In this document: positions 51,910 through 60,239 of the stretch, piece after piece
Numbering within the stretch: the first letter of the stretch is position 1
Layout of the letters: every line of letters begins with the position of its first letter
Notes under the pieces: model-generated
What the model saw: only the letters and a program-made list of their open reading frames with translations
What the model was told of the DNA's origin: nothing
The model's database searches: none
Position numbers and translations under genes: made by a program
Source: Paenibacillus marchantiae
GTDB taxonomy: Bacteria; Bacillota; Bacilli; Paenibacillales; Paenibacillaceae
NCBI RefSeq assembly: GCF_028771845.1
Contig: NZ_CP118270.1
Location: forward strand, 992,001-1,056,000
DNA length: 64,000 bases
Direction: 5' to 3'

Positions 51910-52419
51910 CTACTCTCTGATAATATCCATATTATTAAGAGCTTCATCGCTGATATCTTGAATAGGAATATTCAAATCTCTCCAATACAGTAGTGGATAT
52001 GCTGAACTGCCTACAAGCATTTCCCCTTGCCTTATCGTAAAGCTCCCACCTCTTTCAAAGAATTTTATAATGGGTTCATACAAATCAATGTATTCCATTG
52101 CTTCATTTACTGCCTGATCTGCCAAATCAGAAATTTCTAAGTAACAATAACAGATTGCTTTTATATACGGATTTTTAAGAGTACCAAGATTAGGACAGGC
52201 TTGATATACTTTTTCATCTACAGATTTTCCAAGAATCTTAGCAAAACTAATTATAGGATAGCGATCTATAGAAGTATCCATAGCATCCAAAAATAAATTG
52301 GCCCGCCTAAAGTACTCTTTGATTAGAACATGATACGACTCTTTTGATTTAGTTTCTATATCTTCAAATGAAATGGATGATAAGCGTTCAATAGCTTTAT
52401 TCAAGAAATTATTCTTCAT
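51910..52419 (-). CDS. Putative immunity protein for the WXG100 toxin
   Basis: A soluble, acidic, helical protein of 169 residues, unrecognised family (ISFEDIETKSKESYHVLIKEYFRRANLFLDAMDTSIDRY, PNLGTLKNPYIKAICYCYLEISDLADQAVNEAMEYIDLYEP). Its position as the last gene, directly downstream of a polymorphic toxin on the same strand, is how immunity genes are arranged, and it begins only 12 bases after the TAA that ends the toxin's apparent original frame. The gene is AT-rich: one hand-counted 60-base line (52201-52260) is 25% GC, unlike the flanking core genes, as is usual for toxin immunity genes. GGAGGG precedes the ATG. Confidence 0.7.
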   Translation of the reverse strand: MKNNFLNKAIERLSSISFEDIETKSKESYHVLIKEYFRRANLFLDAMDTSIDRYPIISFAKILGKSVDEKVYQACPNLGTLKNPYIKAICYCYLEISDLADQAVNEAMEYIDLYEPIIKFFERGGSFTIRQGEMLVGSSAYPLLYWRDLNIPIQDISDEALNNMDIIRE

Positions 52420-52503
52420 TTAACCCTCCACTTACTTAAACATTTTATTGAAGAAATATTCTTCATATCCCGGAAAGGCATTACTAGGTTGTTTCGGTGC
52501 GTT

Positions 52504-53718
52504 CTAATGGGCACCAGGTGGAAATCCATCGTATGTACCCTTTTCCTGATTCCAGGATTCCAGTGTCCGATATTTTTGTCCTGTCGCCATAAGTTTACGC
52601 TCAGCAAGTTCATGTTCTGCCAATTGCTTGAACCATGCCCTTTGCTCTACAGATAACTCTCCCTTTTGGGCAGTTTTCCATGCATATGCTATTTCATCAT
52701 CAGCAATGAATCGTTCCATTCTAAACTCCTTACCCCCGGGTTGAGGAACTTGATGTTTACCAAAAAACAGATGTTTTTTCATCGTTTTTATTTCATCAAT
52801 TCTCAATCCAGTATTGGAAGCAACTTCTTCGATATCTTTCATTTTCACTTGTCTTATCGACTCATACTCTGTCTCTGCTGCTTTGTCATATTCCCTCATT
52901 CCAGATCCAGTAAATCTCTGGCCAGTTTTTATTCCCTCTGTTCCTTCTCCCTGGGTCTTCACTGCCATTACTTCGGTCTTCTCAAGATTCTTCTTAATTT
53001 TCGCCACGGCTGGACTAGATGATGGTAAGCGAAATGGACCCTTGCCTCCCGGAAAGCTCCCGCGAACCATCTGAATCGCCATAAACAGTTGGGCAAACTT
53101 TAGAGCGGTAACCATGGTTCGAGCATAAGAGTCAGAGACATTTTCTCCTGTATAGGGATGTATTCCGTTCTGGAATGCCTTGATCTGTAGTGAAAATATA
53201 TCATCCCCAGGTGGTTCAACCTTCACACCTTCCATGCGATTAACATCCAGATGTCCATGATCCTTCTCATACGCCTGAAGGGCAGCCTGATCCGCATCAC
53301 CATCCTCGTTGACAGGCATCCACACCCACTTTCCAAACATATTGATTCGTGCCATCCGATATCCCTTATCACCCGAGCTTGAATCACCTGCTGAATTGGT
53401 CATGATTGCTGCGGCACCGACCGCTCCAGTTGCACCACCCAGACTTACCAACTGAGCATCTGCATCCTGGAAGCGCGTAGCGATGTCCTTCAATTCCTTG
53501 GATGTATTCACCATACTCTCCAGCGCTTTATCCAGTATAGGGCGTGATTGCTCAAACTCATAGAAAAACCGCTCCTGCGTCGCACCCATCCACATTGTCT
53601 GAATGAACATGATCTGTCTCGTCAGATCACCACGTATACTCTCCAACTGTTGTCTGGCTTGATCCACCTGATTCGATACGTGGTGTAGTTGTTCAGGGGT
53701 AACTTTGATTGTACTCAT
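52504..53718 (-). CDS. WXG100-fused polymorphic toxin, apparently truncated by a TAG
   Basis: Probable type VII secreted toxin of 404 residues. Residues 1-95 form the WXG100 helical hairpin (IKVTPEQLHHVSNQVDQAR ... TMWMGATQERFFYEFEQSRPILDKAL; W43-x-G45). Middle part: AGDSSSGDKGYRMARIN and PYTGENVSDSYARTMVTALKFAQLF, a pre-toxin linker. C-terminal ~110 residues (about 290-404) are the variable effector, with the conserved-looking LFFGKHQVPQPGG, EIAYAWKTAQKGELS and HELAERKLM (His369, Glu370, Glu373); activity unknown. The stop is TAG at 52504-52506, but the same frame continues NAPKQPSNAFPGYEEYFFNK to a TAA at 52432, right before the immunity ribosome binding site. No secretion genes are local. 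Confidence 0.82.
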   Translation of the reverse strand: MSTIKVTPEQLHHVSNQVDQARQQLESIRGDLTRQIMFIQTMWMGATQERFFYEFEQSRPILDKALESMVNTSKELKDIATRFQDADAQLVSLGGATGAVGAAAIMTNSAGDSSSGDKGYRMARINMFGKWVWMPVNEDGDADQAALQAYEKDHGHLDVNRMEGVKVEPPGDDIFSLQIKAFQNGIHPYTGENVSDSYARTMVTALKFAQLFMAIQMVRGSFPGGKGPFRLPSSSPAVAKIKKNLEKTEVMAVKTQGEGTEGIKTGQRFTGSGMREYDKAAETEYESIRQVKMKDIEEVASNTGLRIDEIKTMKKHLFFGKHQVPQPGGKEFRMERFIADDEIAYAWKTAQKGELSVEQRAWFKQLAEHELAERKLMATGQKYRTLESWNQEKGTYDGFPPGAH

Positions 53719-53898
53719 ACGTTTCTCCGCTCATTTAAAATAGGATTAACCAATGTTAGCAGAAGTTTGTAACATAGACCATCCGGCTAACATCCTGATT
53801 TGACCATTTTTAAAAACATAAGCTGTACCCATCATCGGTGCTATGGTCCTATATGCATTTACCCATTTCAAAGCACTTATCACCAGCAAATAACCCCG

Positions 53899-54702
53899 TT
53901 ACCCTATCTCCTCCAAAAACGCCCGATACCGCCCAACCTGCTCCTCCGTCGCACATTCCCGCAACGATTCCAATAGGGCCACGCATTTTTTGAAATACCG
54001 ATTCATCTCAAGCTCATCTGCTAATCTGAGTGCCTGCAAAATGAACTCCACCGCTTTCTTTTGCCTTCCCATGCATTGTTCGTATAAAGCCCGGCGATAA
54101 CAGTAATGGTACATATTTCCGTTGTTTAAAGAATCCATTTCTCTGGCGACATCCTGAACCTGACTCGCAAACATATGTAAAACTTGATCAATCTGCCAAT
54201 GATACCGAACCGCCGCCTCCACAATCGTTCTCAGTCCTGCTATACATTCCTCTGGATGCTCTAGCAGAATATTCACATACTCCTCCAGCATCTCTGCATG
54301 CCCTGCTTCAATCTCCAGCGCATACCGATTCACCTGTGCTCGATGCCTAAACTCCTGCATTACCTGCATTCCCGTCTCATCCAGCTCTTCTATCCATGCT
54401 AGTTCTGCATACCGGTTGATACACGCCCGCGCTTGATCCACCTGCCCCATCTTCTGGTGAGCCATGCCCCGCATTTGGAGACTGAACCCGTGATAATAGA
54501 TCAACGGACGCTCGGTATGAATGTAGGGTAAAGGTAACCCCTTGGTTCGATGCTCCTGTCGCTCTTCATGGATGCACTGCACACACTGGTACAACATGTC
54601 CGCCCTCTCCATCACTTTGCTCCAATTTTCAAAAGCATAAGCCATGTCCAACATTTCAACAATAATGTCCGGTTTGAGTGATTTTAGGATAGAAGTTCGC
54701 AA
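53899..54702 (-). CDS. TPR-like helical protein of unknown function
   Basis: A soluble 267-residue protein composed of helix pairs resembling tetratricopeptide repeats (YYHGFSLQMRGMAHQKMGQVDQARACINRYAELA, YHYCYRRALYEQCMGRQKKAVEFILQALRLADELEMNRYFKKCVALLESL). Start is TTG at 54702, seven bases after AAAGGAGG. Similar helical domains form the C-terminal half of HTH-TPR regulators in Paenibacillus, but no helix-turn-helix is present in this frame, so it could be a stand-alone partner of such a regulator. It ends between the toxin operon and the defence-like cassette. Confidence 0.7.
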   Translation of the reverse strand: MRTSILKSLKPDIIVEMLDMAYAFENWSKVMERADMLYQCVQCIHEERQEHRTKGLPLPYIHTERPLIYYHGFSLQMRGMAHQKMGQVDQARACINRYAELAWIEELDETGMQVMQEFRHRAQVNRYALEIEAGHAEMLEEYVNILLEHPEECIAGLRTIVEAAVRYHWQIDQVLHMFASQVQDVAREMDSLNNGNMYHYCYRRALYEQCMGRQKKAVEFILQALRLADELEMNRYFKKCVALLESLRECATEEQVGRYRAFLEEIG

Positions 54703-54791
54703 AATGGTTCCTCCTTTAATTTAGGACAGGATAAGAAGAAGTAGGCTAACTCCGAAATATCACAGCTTAATTAATTAATTTACTTTTAGAA

Positions 54792-54812
54792 ACTTCAAAG
54801 AAGTAGTACAAT
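54792..54812 (+). promoter_or_regulatory. Promoter with palindrome before the XRE regulator
   Basis: TACAAT (54807-54812) is a good -10; the -35 at 17-base spacing is poor (TTTTAG, 54784-54789). The palindrome ACTTCaaaGAAGT (54792-54804) fills the spacer, where a bound regulator would interfere with RNA polymerase. Confidence 0.45.
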
Positions 54813-54888
54813 AAAATAAATATAGTACTTAATCGCAGCTTTTTCAATATATTTTACCGCCTTTATATCTCTGCTAATTACATCAATA

Positions 54889-54909
54889 CTCTCCTAACCT
54901 TTAGGAGAG
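54889..54909 (+). promoter_or_regulatory. Perfect palindrome covering the XRE ribosome binding site
   Basis: CTCTCCTAA (54889-54897), spacer CCT, TTAGGAGAG (54901-54909). The 3' arm contains AGGAGAG, the ribosome binding site of the XRE gene starting at 54919. As RNA it would sequester the site; as DNA it may be an autoregulatory operator like the C-boxes of restriction-modification controllers. Confidence 0.7.
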
Positions 54910-54918
54910 GTGGTTTAT

Positions 54919-55266
54919 ATGACAAAATTAAGAAATTCGGTTGGGGAACGGATTAGAGCAATTCGTAAGGCGAAGGGTTTGACACAACAGCAACTTGCGG
55001 AACTTTCAGGATTAGATGACGCGTATATTGGATCGGTTGAGCGCGGAGAGCGGAATTTTTCAATTGATACGCTAGAGAAAATTGTTGGAGGTTTAGATAT
55101 ATCCTTCTCAGATTTACTCCTTATCTATAATGATGAAGATCAACAACAAGATACAGTTCGTCGTGATGCAACCGTTGAGTACATCAGTATACTTAGTGAA
55201 CTTGACTCTGAACAGATTAAAACTCTAAGAAAAATTTTAGATACTTTGAAAGGAGCTTTTGATTAA
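54919..55266 (+). CDS. XRE-family regulator (controller-protein-like)
   Basis: A 115-residue DNA-binding protein. Residues about 8-62 form the lambda-Cro-type helix-turn-helix: VGERIRAIRKAKGLTQQQLAELSGLDDAYIGSVERGERNFSIDTLEKIVGGL. A ~50-residue helical tail follows. The N-terminal half has the length and pattern of C proteins that time restriction-enzyme synthesis (DAYIGSVERGERN motif). The frame begins at GTG 54910, but ATG 54919 has the better ribosome binding site. It is convergent with the dGTPase gene and faces it across a terminator, so it likely regulates the two nucleotide and nucleic-acid enzymes next to it. Confidence 0.9.
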   Translation: MTKLRNSVGERIRAIRKAKGLTQQQLAELSGLDDAYIGSVERGERNFSIDTLEKIVGGLDISFSDLLLIYNDEDQQQDTVRRDATVEYISILSELDSEQIKTLRKILDTLKGAFD

Positions 55267-55288
55267 ATTACTATTTAAATATATAAAA

Positions 55289-55303
55289 AGGCCCCTAGGG
55301 CCT
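55289..55303. terminator. Short GC-rich hairpin between XRE and dGTPase genes
   Basis: AGGCCC-CTA-GGGCCT, preceded by AAAA and followed by CTTATAT, between convergent genes. Short loop; can act in either direction. Confidence 0.6.
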
Positions 55304-55375
55304 CTTATATAAATATGTCTTTAAAACTCAAATTTAAAACTTTAATATCTCAACTATATTCTTAACAAATACGAA

Positions 55376-56686
55376 TTAAATATCAAATAGCCTGCTCTCT
55401 CTCGCCTCAAATAATCTAGAAAACATTTTTAATGCATATGAATCAGTCATACCTGCTATATAATCACATACTACTCGTGCCTTATTTTGTCCACTCTGAA
55501 TGAGTTCTTGATCCTCAATTGGTAGCAATTTAGTTTCATCGAAAAAGGCAGTAAACATTTCTCTTATTATGTGTCCACCTTTCCACTCAATAGTTTGTAC
55601 CCTTGGCAATCTTATAACATTGTTATAGACTAACTTTTTAAATGCCTTGATAAGATTTTTAATTTCGTCATCATGAAAGGCGTAATATCTCAATCTTGCA
55701 TGTTTTATCTCGTCAAGTTCACTAACTTTAACATTCATAATAAAAATAGATATAAGGTCAGCAGTGGCATCTTTAATCTTCTCAGATATATGTCCCACAG
55801 CCTCCTTCTCAAATTTCCGAATAACCTCCTCTACCCCATCAATTCGACTATATTTCTTCAATATTGAAATAACTTCTTCTATTTTAATAAAATCCAATCT
55901 CATTGCATCTTCGAGATCATGTGTTGCATATGCTATATCATCTGCCAACTCGATAACTGAGCATTCAAATGTCTTATGGCATGTTTGTCTATGTTCTCTA
56001 TCAACTTTTTCTTTTAAGTTAAGATATAGCTCCCTTTCCTCCTTATTAAAGGGTAACAATAGCCAATCAAATATATTACTATCTTCAGGATAGATATTTG
56101 ACTTAGGCGGATCAAAATTTGAGAAATCGGTATATCTGTTTTCATTAACTGCTTCATCAAATTTGATTGGATATTTCAAAATTGCCAATAAAGTTGCGCG
56201 TGTTAAATTTAAACCTACCCCTCTTTCAAGCCGCGTTAATATTCTGAGTGTTTGGGCATTCCCTTCGAAACCAGACTTGTCTTTTTTAAACATCATCTCA
56301 TTTAACGCTCGTTCTCCTTGATGACCAAAAGGAGGGTGCCCAAAATCATGTGCAAGGGCTGCAGCTTCTATTAAAGAAGAATCGATTTGCTTATACTCCC
56401 TGTTCAGTACCTTTGATTTTGCATTAAGGGATAAAACAATTCCCCTTGCTATTTGGGCAACTTCCATAGAATGTGTTAAGCGTGTACGATGAAAATCACC
56501 TTCACCTATGCCTATAACTTGTGTTTTTGACTGAAGTCTGCGAAAAGCAGCAGAATGAACAACCCTGCTATAATCTCTCTCAAAGTCGTCTCTAGCCGGA
56601 TGACCAGAGCGTACCGGTAATTCTTTAATCCTTTGAATATCGTACTTATTATATAAAATATTCGAATTTAATTTCCCCTGGATCAT
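55376..56686 (-). CDS. dGTPase-like HD-domain deoxynucleoside triphosphate hydrolase
   Basis: Cytosolic HD phosphohydrolase of 436 residues that would split dNTPs, typically dGTP, into deoxynucleoside and tripolyphosphate. N-terminal RSGHPARDDFERDYSRVVHSAAFRRLQSKTQV is the dGTPase family signature, followed by metal-binding His72 (THSME), His113-Asp114 (AHDFGHPPFGHQGE) and ELADDIAYATHDLEDAM near residue 250. dGTPases are known antiphage enzymes that deplete dNTPs. The frame opens at 56719, but ATG 56686 follows GGAG by nine bases. It is downstream of and codirectional with the Mrr-type nuclease. AT-rich compared with the flanking genes. Confidence 0.92.
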   Translation of the reverse strand: MIQGKLNSNILYNKYDIQRIKELPVRSGHPARDDFERDYSRVVHSAAFRRLQSKTQVIGIGEGDFHRTRLTHSMEVAQIARGIVLSLNAKSKVLNREYKQIDSSLIEAAALAHDFGHPPFGHQGERALNEMMFKKDKSGFEGNAQTLRILTRLERGVGLNLTRATLLAILKYPIKFDEAVNENRYTDFSNFDPPKSNIYPEDSNIFDWLLLPFNKEERELYLNLKEKVDREHRQTCHKTFECSVIELADDIAYATHDLEDAMRLDFIKIEEVISILKKYSRIDGVEEVIRKFEKEAVGHISEKIKDATADLISIFIMNVKVSELDEIKHARLRYYAFHDDEIKNLIKAFKKLVYNNVIRLPRVQTIEWKGGHIIREMFTAFFDETKLLPIEDQELIQSGQNKARVVCDYIAGMTDSYALKMFSRLFEARESRLFDI

Positions 56687-56719
56687 ATTGATCATCTCCA
56701 TTTGTATTAATTTTACCAT

Positions 56720-56865
56720 CCTGCTAATTTAAGCTTCACTGTGAGAATTATAAGTAATATCCCAGAGAAATCCGATCCTATCACTTCGAAACTTCAAAAT
56801 ACAAGATAATTTATGAAATCTCTTAAATCTATTTTCTTACAAAATAAAGATTTGGTTTGATTGGC
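56720..56865. other. Gap between dGTPase-like and Mrr-like genes
   Basis: AT-rich, 146 bases between the outer ends (180 to the chosen start). No hairpin terminator was recognised, so cotranscription remains possible. Confidence 0.4.
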
Positions 56866-58344
56866 TTATACTACTTTAATTATATCAGGGTATCTCTTAG
56901 ATATTTCAGGATGTACTCTCAGTTTATCTTCAATATCTTCCCTATTCCACCAATCTACTAGTAAACCTCTATCACGTAAACTTTTTAAATATTCATGTAG
57001 TTGCCTTGTTATTTGACTTGATACAACTAAATAATAACCATCTGCTCTATGCATATCGATTGTGTCTCTTATATCTTGAACATTATTCTTATTCACATTT
57101 TGTTGATACGCTTTACACTGAACCAGAATCTTTTTCATTTCGTATGGCGGTTCATTTGAATCAATAAGTATTTGCTTTTTGAATACCATTTCCACCTCTA
57201 AATCTCTTCCACCATCAGCTTGTGTACCACTTCCTACTCTTTTAACCCACCTAACGTTTGAATCCGCTGCAAAAATATCTCTTACTAGCTTCTCGAATCT
57301 TTCACCATTAATTTTTTCATTCCATATAAATTCCATTGTGGGGAATAATACAGAACGTTCTGTTTCATTCCTTAGTTTTATCTCGTTAACTTCACTTTTA
57401 AAAGACTGTTCACCACAATCATCATCAATACATATTACATGTTGCTTTCCAAAAATAAAAAATCTATCCTCAATTGGAATAACTTCATGTTGTGGAGCCC
57501 CTCCCTCCAAATGCTCTAATAACTCAAATCCTTTCTCCATCTTCATTAAACTTATGGCATTTCCCATACCGTCAGTTATAATAATTTTTTTAGTAACTCC
57601 ATCAAGTTTAGTGGGAATGTATCTATCGTAAAATAAAGACTTAAGTTTATTAACTACTTTCAGATCAAATTCAAATACACTAATCTTAGATTCGAAACTT
57701 CTAAACCATCCCCAAAATGGTTTACTTCTAGCCATGAAGTTATGTTTGTTGTCGTCGTAGCCTCCATCAAGATAAATTGCTATCTTTTCCGCTTTTTCTC
57801 TATATGATGAAAAATTAGGAGTATGTGGATTTGTGTATAGGAAAACATTGTCCATTATGTAAGCAGACAAAAATGATGCATGAAGAATTTTTTTTACAAT
57901 TAATTCTGTTTCTTCTGATAACTGAAAAATCATTAGATTATGTCGCTCAAACGAAATTAATCTGGAATGAATTTCACATGACATATCAGTTCCATATAAA
58001 TGAGTTAAAGGATGTTCTTGAGTTAATAATGATGAAGAAATATTATTTGTGGTTCTAAGCGTTATTGCGACAATAATGGAAATTAGATCATTCAAATCTG
58101 ACCTATCGCCATCAAATGCCCACGAACTTGTACGTATATAGCCCCATAATGAATTCCAAAAAGGATCAATTTGAGTTATGTCTGATCTTAGGCCGATAGG
58201 TGATGGAGGAGAAGTCTGCATGAACAATCTTTTTACATCAATCTTCTTACTATTCTCATCTTCATAAAAAAAGTCTTCTATCGCCACACTATATCCTATT
58301 TCTTTTGCATACTTAAAGTAATCTGGTTGTACATTTTGGGTCAT
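56866..58344 (-). CDS. Mrr-type restriction endonuclease with unrecognised N-terminal domain
   Basis: Putative DNA-cleaving enzyme of 492 residues. The C-terminal ~145 residues form an Mrr-like PD-(D/E)xK domain: NGERFEKLVRDIFAADSNVRW (helix with a conserved Glu near 348), GTQADGGRDLEVEM (Asp near 381), ILVQCKAYQ (Gln-x-Lys at about 409-411), then YYLVVSSQITRQLHEYLK. The first ~330 residues (SPIGLRSDITQIDPFWNSLWGYIRTSSWAF ... RSKPFWGWFRSFESKISVFEF) have no family I recognise and may be a sensor. Ribosome binding site GAGAGG is seven bases before ATG 58344. No methylase gene accompanies it. One hand-counted line (57301-57360) is 30% GC, versus 62% for a line in the solute-binding gene (45001-45060). 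Confidence 0.8.
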   Translation of the reverse strand: MTQNVQPDYFKYAKEIGYSVAIEDFFYEDENSKKIDVKRLFMQTSPPSPIGLRSDITQIDPFWNSLWGYIRTSSWAFDGDRSDLNDLISIIVAITLRTTNNISSSLLTQEHPLTHLYGTDMSCEIHSRLISFERHNLMIFQLSEETELIVKKILHASFLSAYIMDNVFLYTNPHTPNFSSYREKAEKIAIYLDGGYDDNKHNFMARSKPFWGWFRSFESKISVFEFDLKVVNKLKSLFYDRYIPTKLDGVTKKIIITDGMGNAISLMKMEKGFELLEHLEGGAPQHEVIPIEDRFFIFGKQHVICIDDDCGEQSFKSEVNEIKLRNETERSVLFPTMEFIWNEKINGERFEKLVRDIFAADSNVRWVKRVGSGTQADGGRDLEVEMVFKKQILIDSNEPPYEMKKILVQCKAYQQNVNKNNVQDIRDTIDMHRADGYYLVVSSQITRQLHEYLKSLRDRGLLVDWWNREDIEDKLRVHPEISKRYPDIIKVV

Positions 58345-58538
58345 AATTATGCCTCTCAACTTTTAATTTATCTTCTTTATTCTATAAATTCTTCATAATT
58401 CCCTCTGCATATTAAAAATTATCTGGTTATCTAAACCTAGTAATTAACGATAAACTCTACAATATATTTACTTTCTTTCATCTTTATAAAATAAATCTTA
58501 TTAGAATTAGCTAAAACACGCTTATCACTCCCTTTTCC

Positions 58539-60239
58539 TCAAAGCGTAAACCGTTCAATTTCAAACGCTGCAAACTCAATCCGATTACGCCCATTCTGCT
58601 TCGCCTGATACAACGCCTTATCTACCGCAGCGAACAGCTGAATCAGATACCCCTCCGGGTTATCCGGTACATGCTCCAATTCAAAATCCTCAATCGACAG
58701 AATGCCTATGCTGATCGTAATGGACACCTGTTCGATCTCGTGATCCACTACAATGAGGTTTGACTCCACCGACAATCTCACGCGTTCTGCAATTTGATTA
58801 GCCACTTCATGCTCCGTATGCGGAAGGTAAATCATAAATTCCTCCCCGCCATATCGGGTTAGAATATCGGTACTCCGAATGGATTCTTTGACAGCTTGAG
58901 CGGTGCGATGCAGCACTTCATCCCCGATGACATGTCCGTAGCGATCATTGATCGCTTTGAAGTAATCAATATCCAGCAGTATGAGTGAAAACGGCGTTTT
59001 ATATTGAATATTGGTGATAACCTCGTGATTCAGGTGTTGGGTTAGATAGCGACGGTTGTAGCAGTTCGTCAGACTGTCCGTCAGGGCGAGTTCTTCCAGC
59101 TTGCGATTGGCCTCGGACAACTCCAGGCGAATACGATCCAGGGCATGATTACGCTCCTGAAGCGTCTCATTCTGCCGATTCATTTCTTTAACATAGAAGC
59201 GCTCTTGAGAGACATCCTGGAACGTAAGGATATGTCCAATAGGCGCGCGAGCAGCATCAACAATGGGAGACGCTTGGAGGATATAATGACGGATGTCATC
59301 CCGCCCCACGAGTACTTCAATTTGAGACAAGGTATTGTCCTTTTGCTTATACTCGTCCAGAAACTTCTGACGGCTGCCCTCTACACGAACAGAACCCAGG
59401 AATGCCTCCATATCAAAAGAATCCCCCACATGCAGATCCATGAAGGATCGGGAGGCTTTGTTCAATTCAATAATCATCTCATTCTCATCCAGTACAAGGA
59501 TGCCGTAAGGAATGGTATTGATTACATCCTCATGGGCGATGGAAACCAGATCGAACACATTGTACCTTTTAATAACATAGACGAAGAAAAGGTCGGATAC
59601 GAAAATCCCCAGCGAAGTCAGTCCGGGAATAATGAACGGTAAATACGCTCTTAGAACCACATTAAGCAGAGCGTCGATTGTTGCAAAAGCAGCCAGCACG
59701 AATATGCCCCAGAGCGTAACTTTCACCTGATTTTTAATCATGGAGGACGTTCGAGAAGAATAAAGTGCCCGGAACAAAATAAAGAGGGACGTTACAAAGT
59801 AACTCACGAGTATAGCCATGACAACCCAGAACCAGTGTCCATATTCCCGCTCGATATAACCGCCTTCCAGCGGAGTTACAAACCAGCCCCACGGGTTCAG
59901 GATCACGCCAACCGCTCCAATAACCGCAGGGATGAACAATAGGAAGGATTTTTTTTGGCCTAATCGCTCCGCTTCACCCGTAATGAAGATCGTAAGCAGC
60001 AGCCAACCGCTCCCGAGTAAAGAAACGGCGACAAAAGATAACGTAACATAGAACAACTGCAAGCCAGGGTCCTTCGTCAACGTACTCGCAAATTGACAGA
60101 ATGGCCAGAGCATCATCAACCCATGAAACAAAAAGTAAACCTTATGTAAGTTCGTAATTCTAACCGTTGCAAAAACATATACGTATACACCAAACAATAG
60201 GACGAATAGAAAGAGATCATACCATACTAATGGGCTCAC
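58539..60239 (-). CDS. Membrane diguanylate cyclase with 7TM sensor, PAS and GGDEF domains
   Basis: Makes cyclic-di-GMP from two GTP at the membrane. Seven hydrophobic segments fill about residues 1-225 (histidine-kinase-N type 7TM region). A PAS domain follows (TIPYGILVLDENEMIIELNKASRSFM ... ILQASPIVDAARAPIGHILTFQDVSQ), then a coiled coil (RNHALDRIRLELSEANRKLEELAL) and the GGDEF domain with LTDSLTNCYNRRYL, DIDYFKAINDRYGH and the active RYGGEEF motif. The frame opens at 60266, but GTG 60239 has AGGAGA six bases upstream. Probably monocistronic; the upstream region to 60570 has no gene. Confidence 0.9.
   Translation of the reverse strand: MSPLVWYDLFLFVLLFGVYVYVFATVRITNLHKVYFLFHGLMMLWPFCQFASTLTKDPGLQLFYVTLSFVAVSLLGSGWLLLTIFITGEAERLGQKKSFLLFIPAVIGAVGVILNPWGWFVTPLEGGYIEREYGHWFWVVMAILVSYFVTSLFILFRALYSSRTSSMIKNQVKVTLWGIFVLAAFATIDALLNVVLRAYLPFIIPGLTSLGIFVSDLFFVYVIKRYNVFDLVSIAHEDVINTIPYGILVLDENEMIIELNKASRSFMDLHVGDSFDMEAFLGSVRVEGSRQKFLDEYKQKDNTLSQIEVLVGRDDIRHYILQASPIVDAARAPIGHILTFQDVSQERFYVKEMNRQNETLQERNHALDRIRLELSEANRKLEELALTDSLTNCYNRRYLTQHLNHEVITNIQYKTPFSLILLDIDYFKAINDRYGHVIGDEVLHRTAQAVKESIRSTDILTRYGGEEFMIYLPHTEHEVANQIAERVRLSVESNLIVVDHEIEQVSITISIGILSIEDFELEHVPDNPEGYLIQLFAAVDKALYQAKQNGRNRIEFAAFEIERFTL

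Noticed and set aside
51910..58344. Prophage or integrative element spanning the toxin and defence genes
   Set aside because: No integrase, transposase, tRNA-linked attachment site or flanking direct repeats were found; only base composition hints at transfer.
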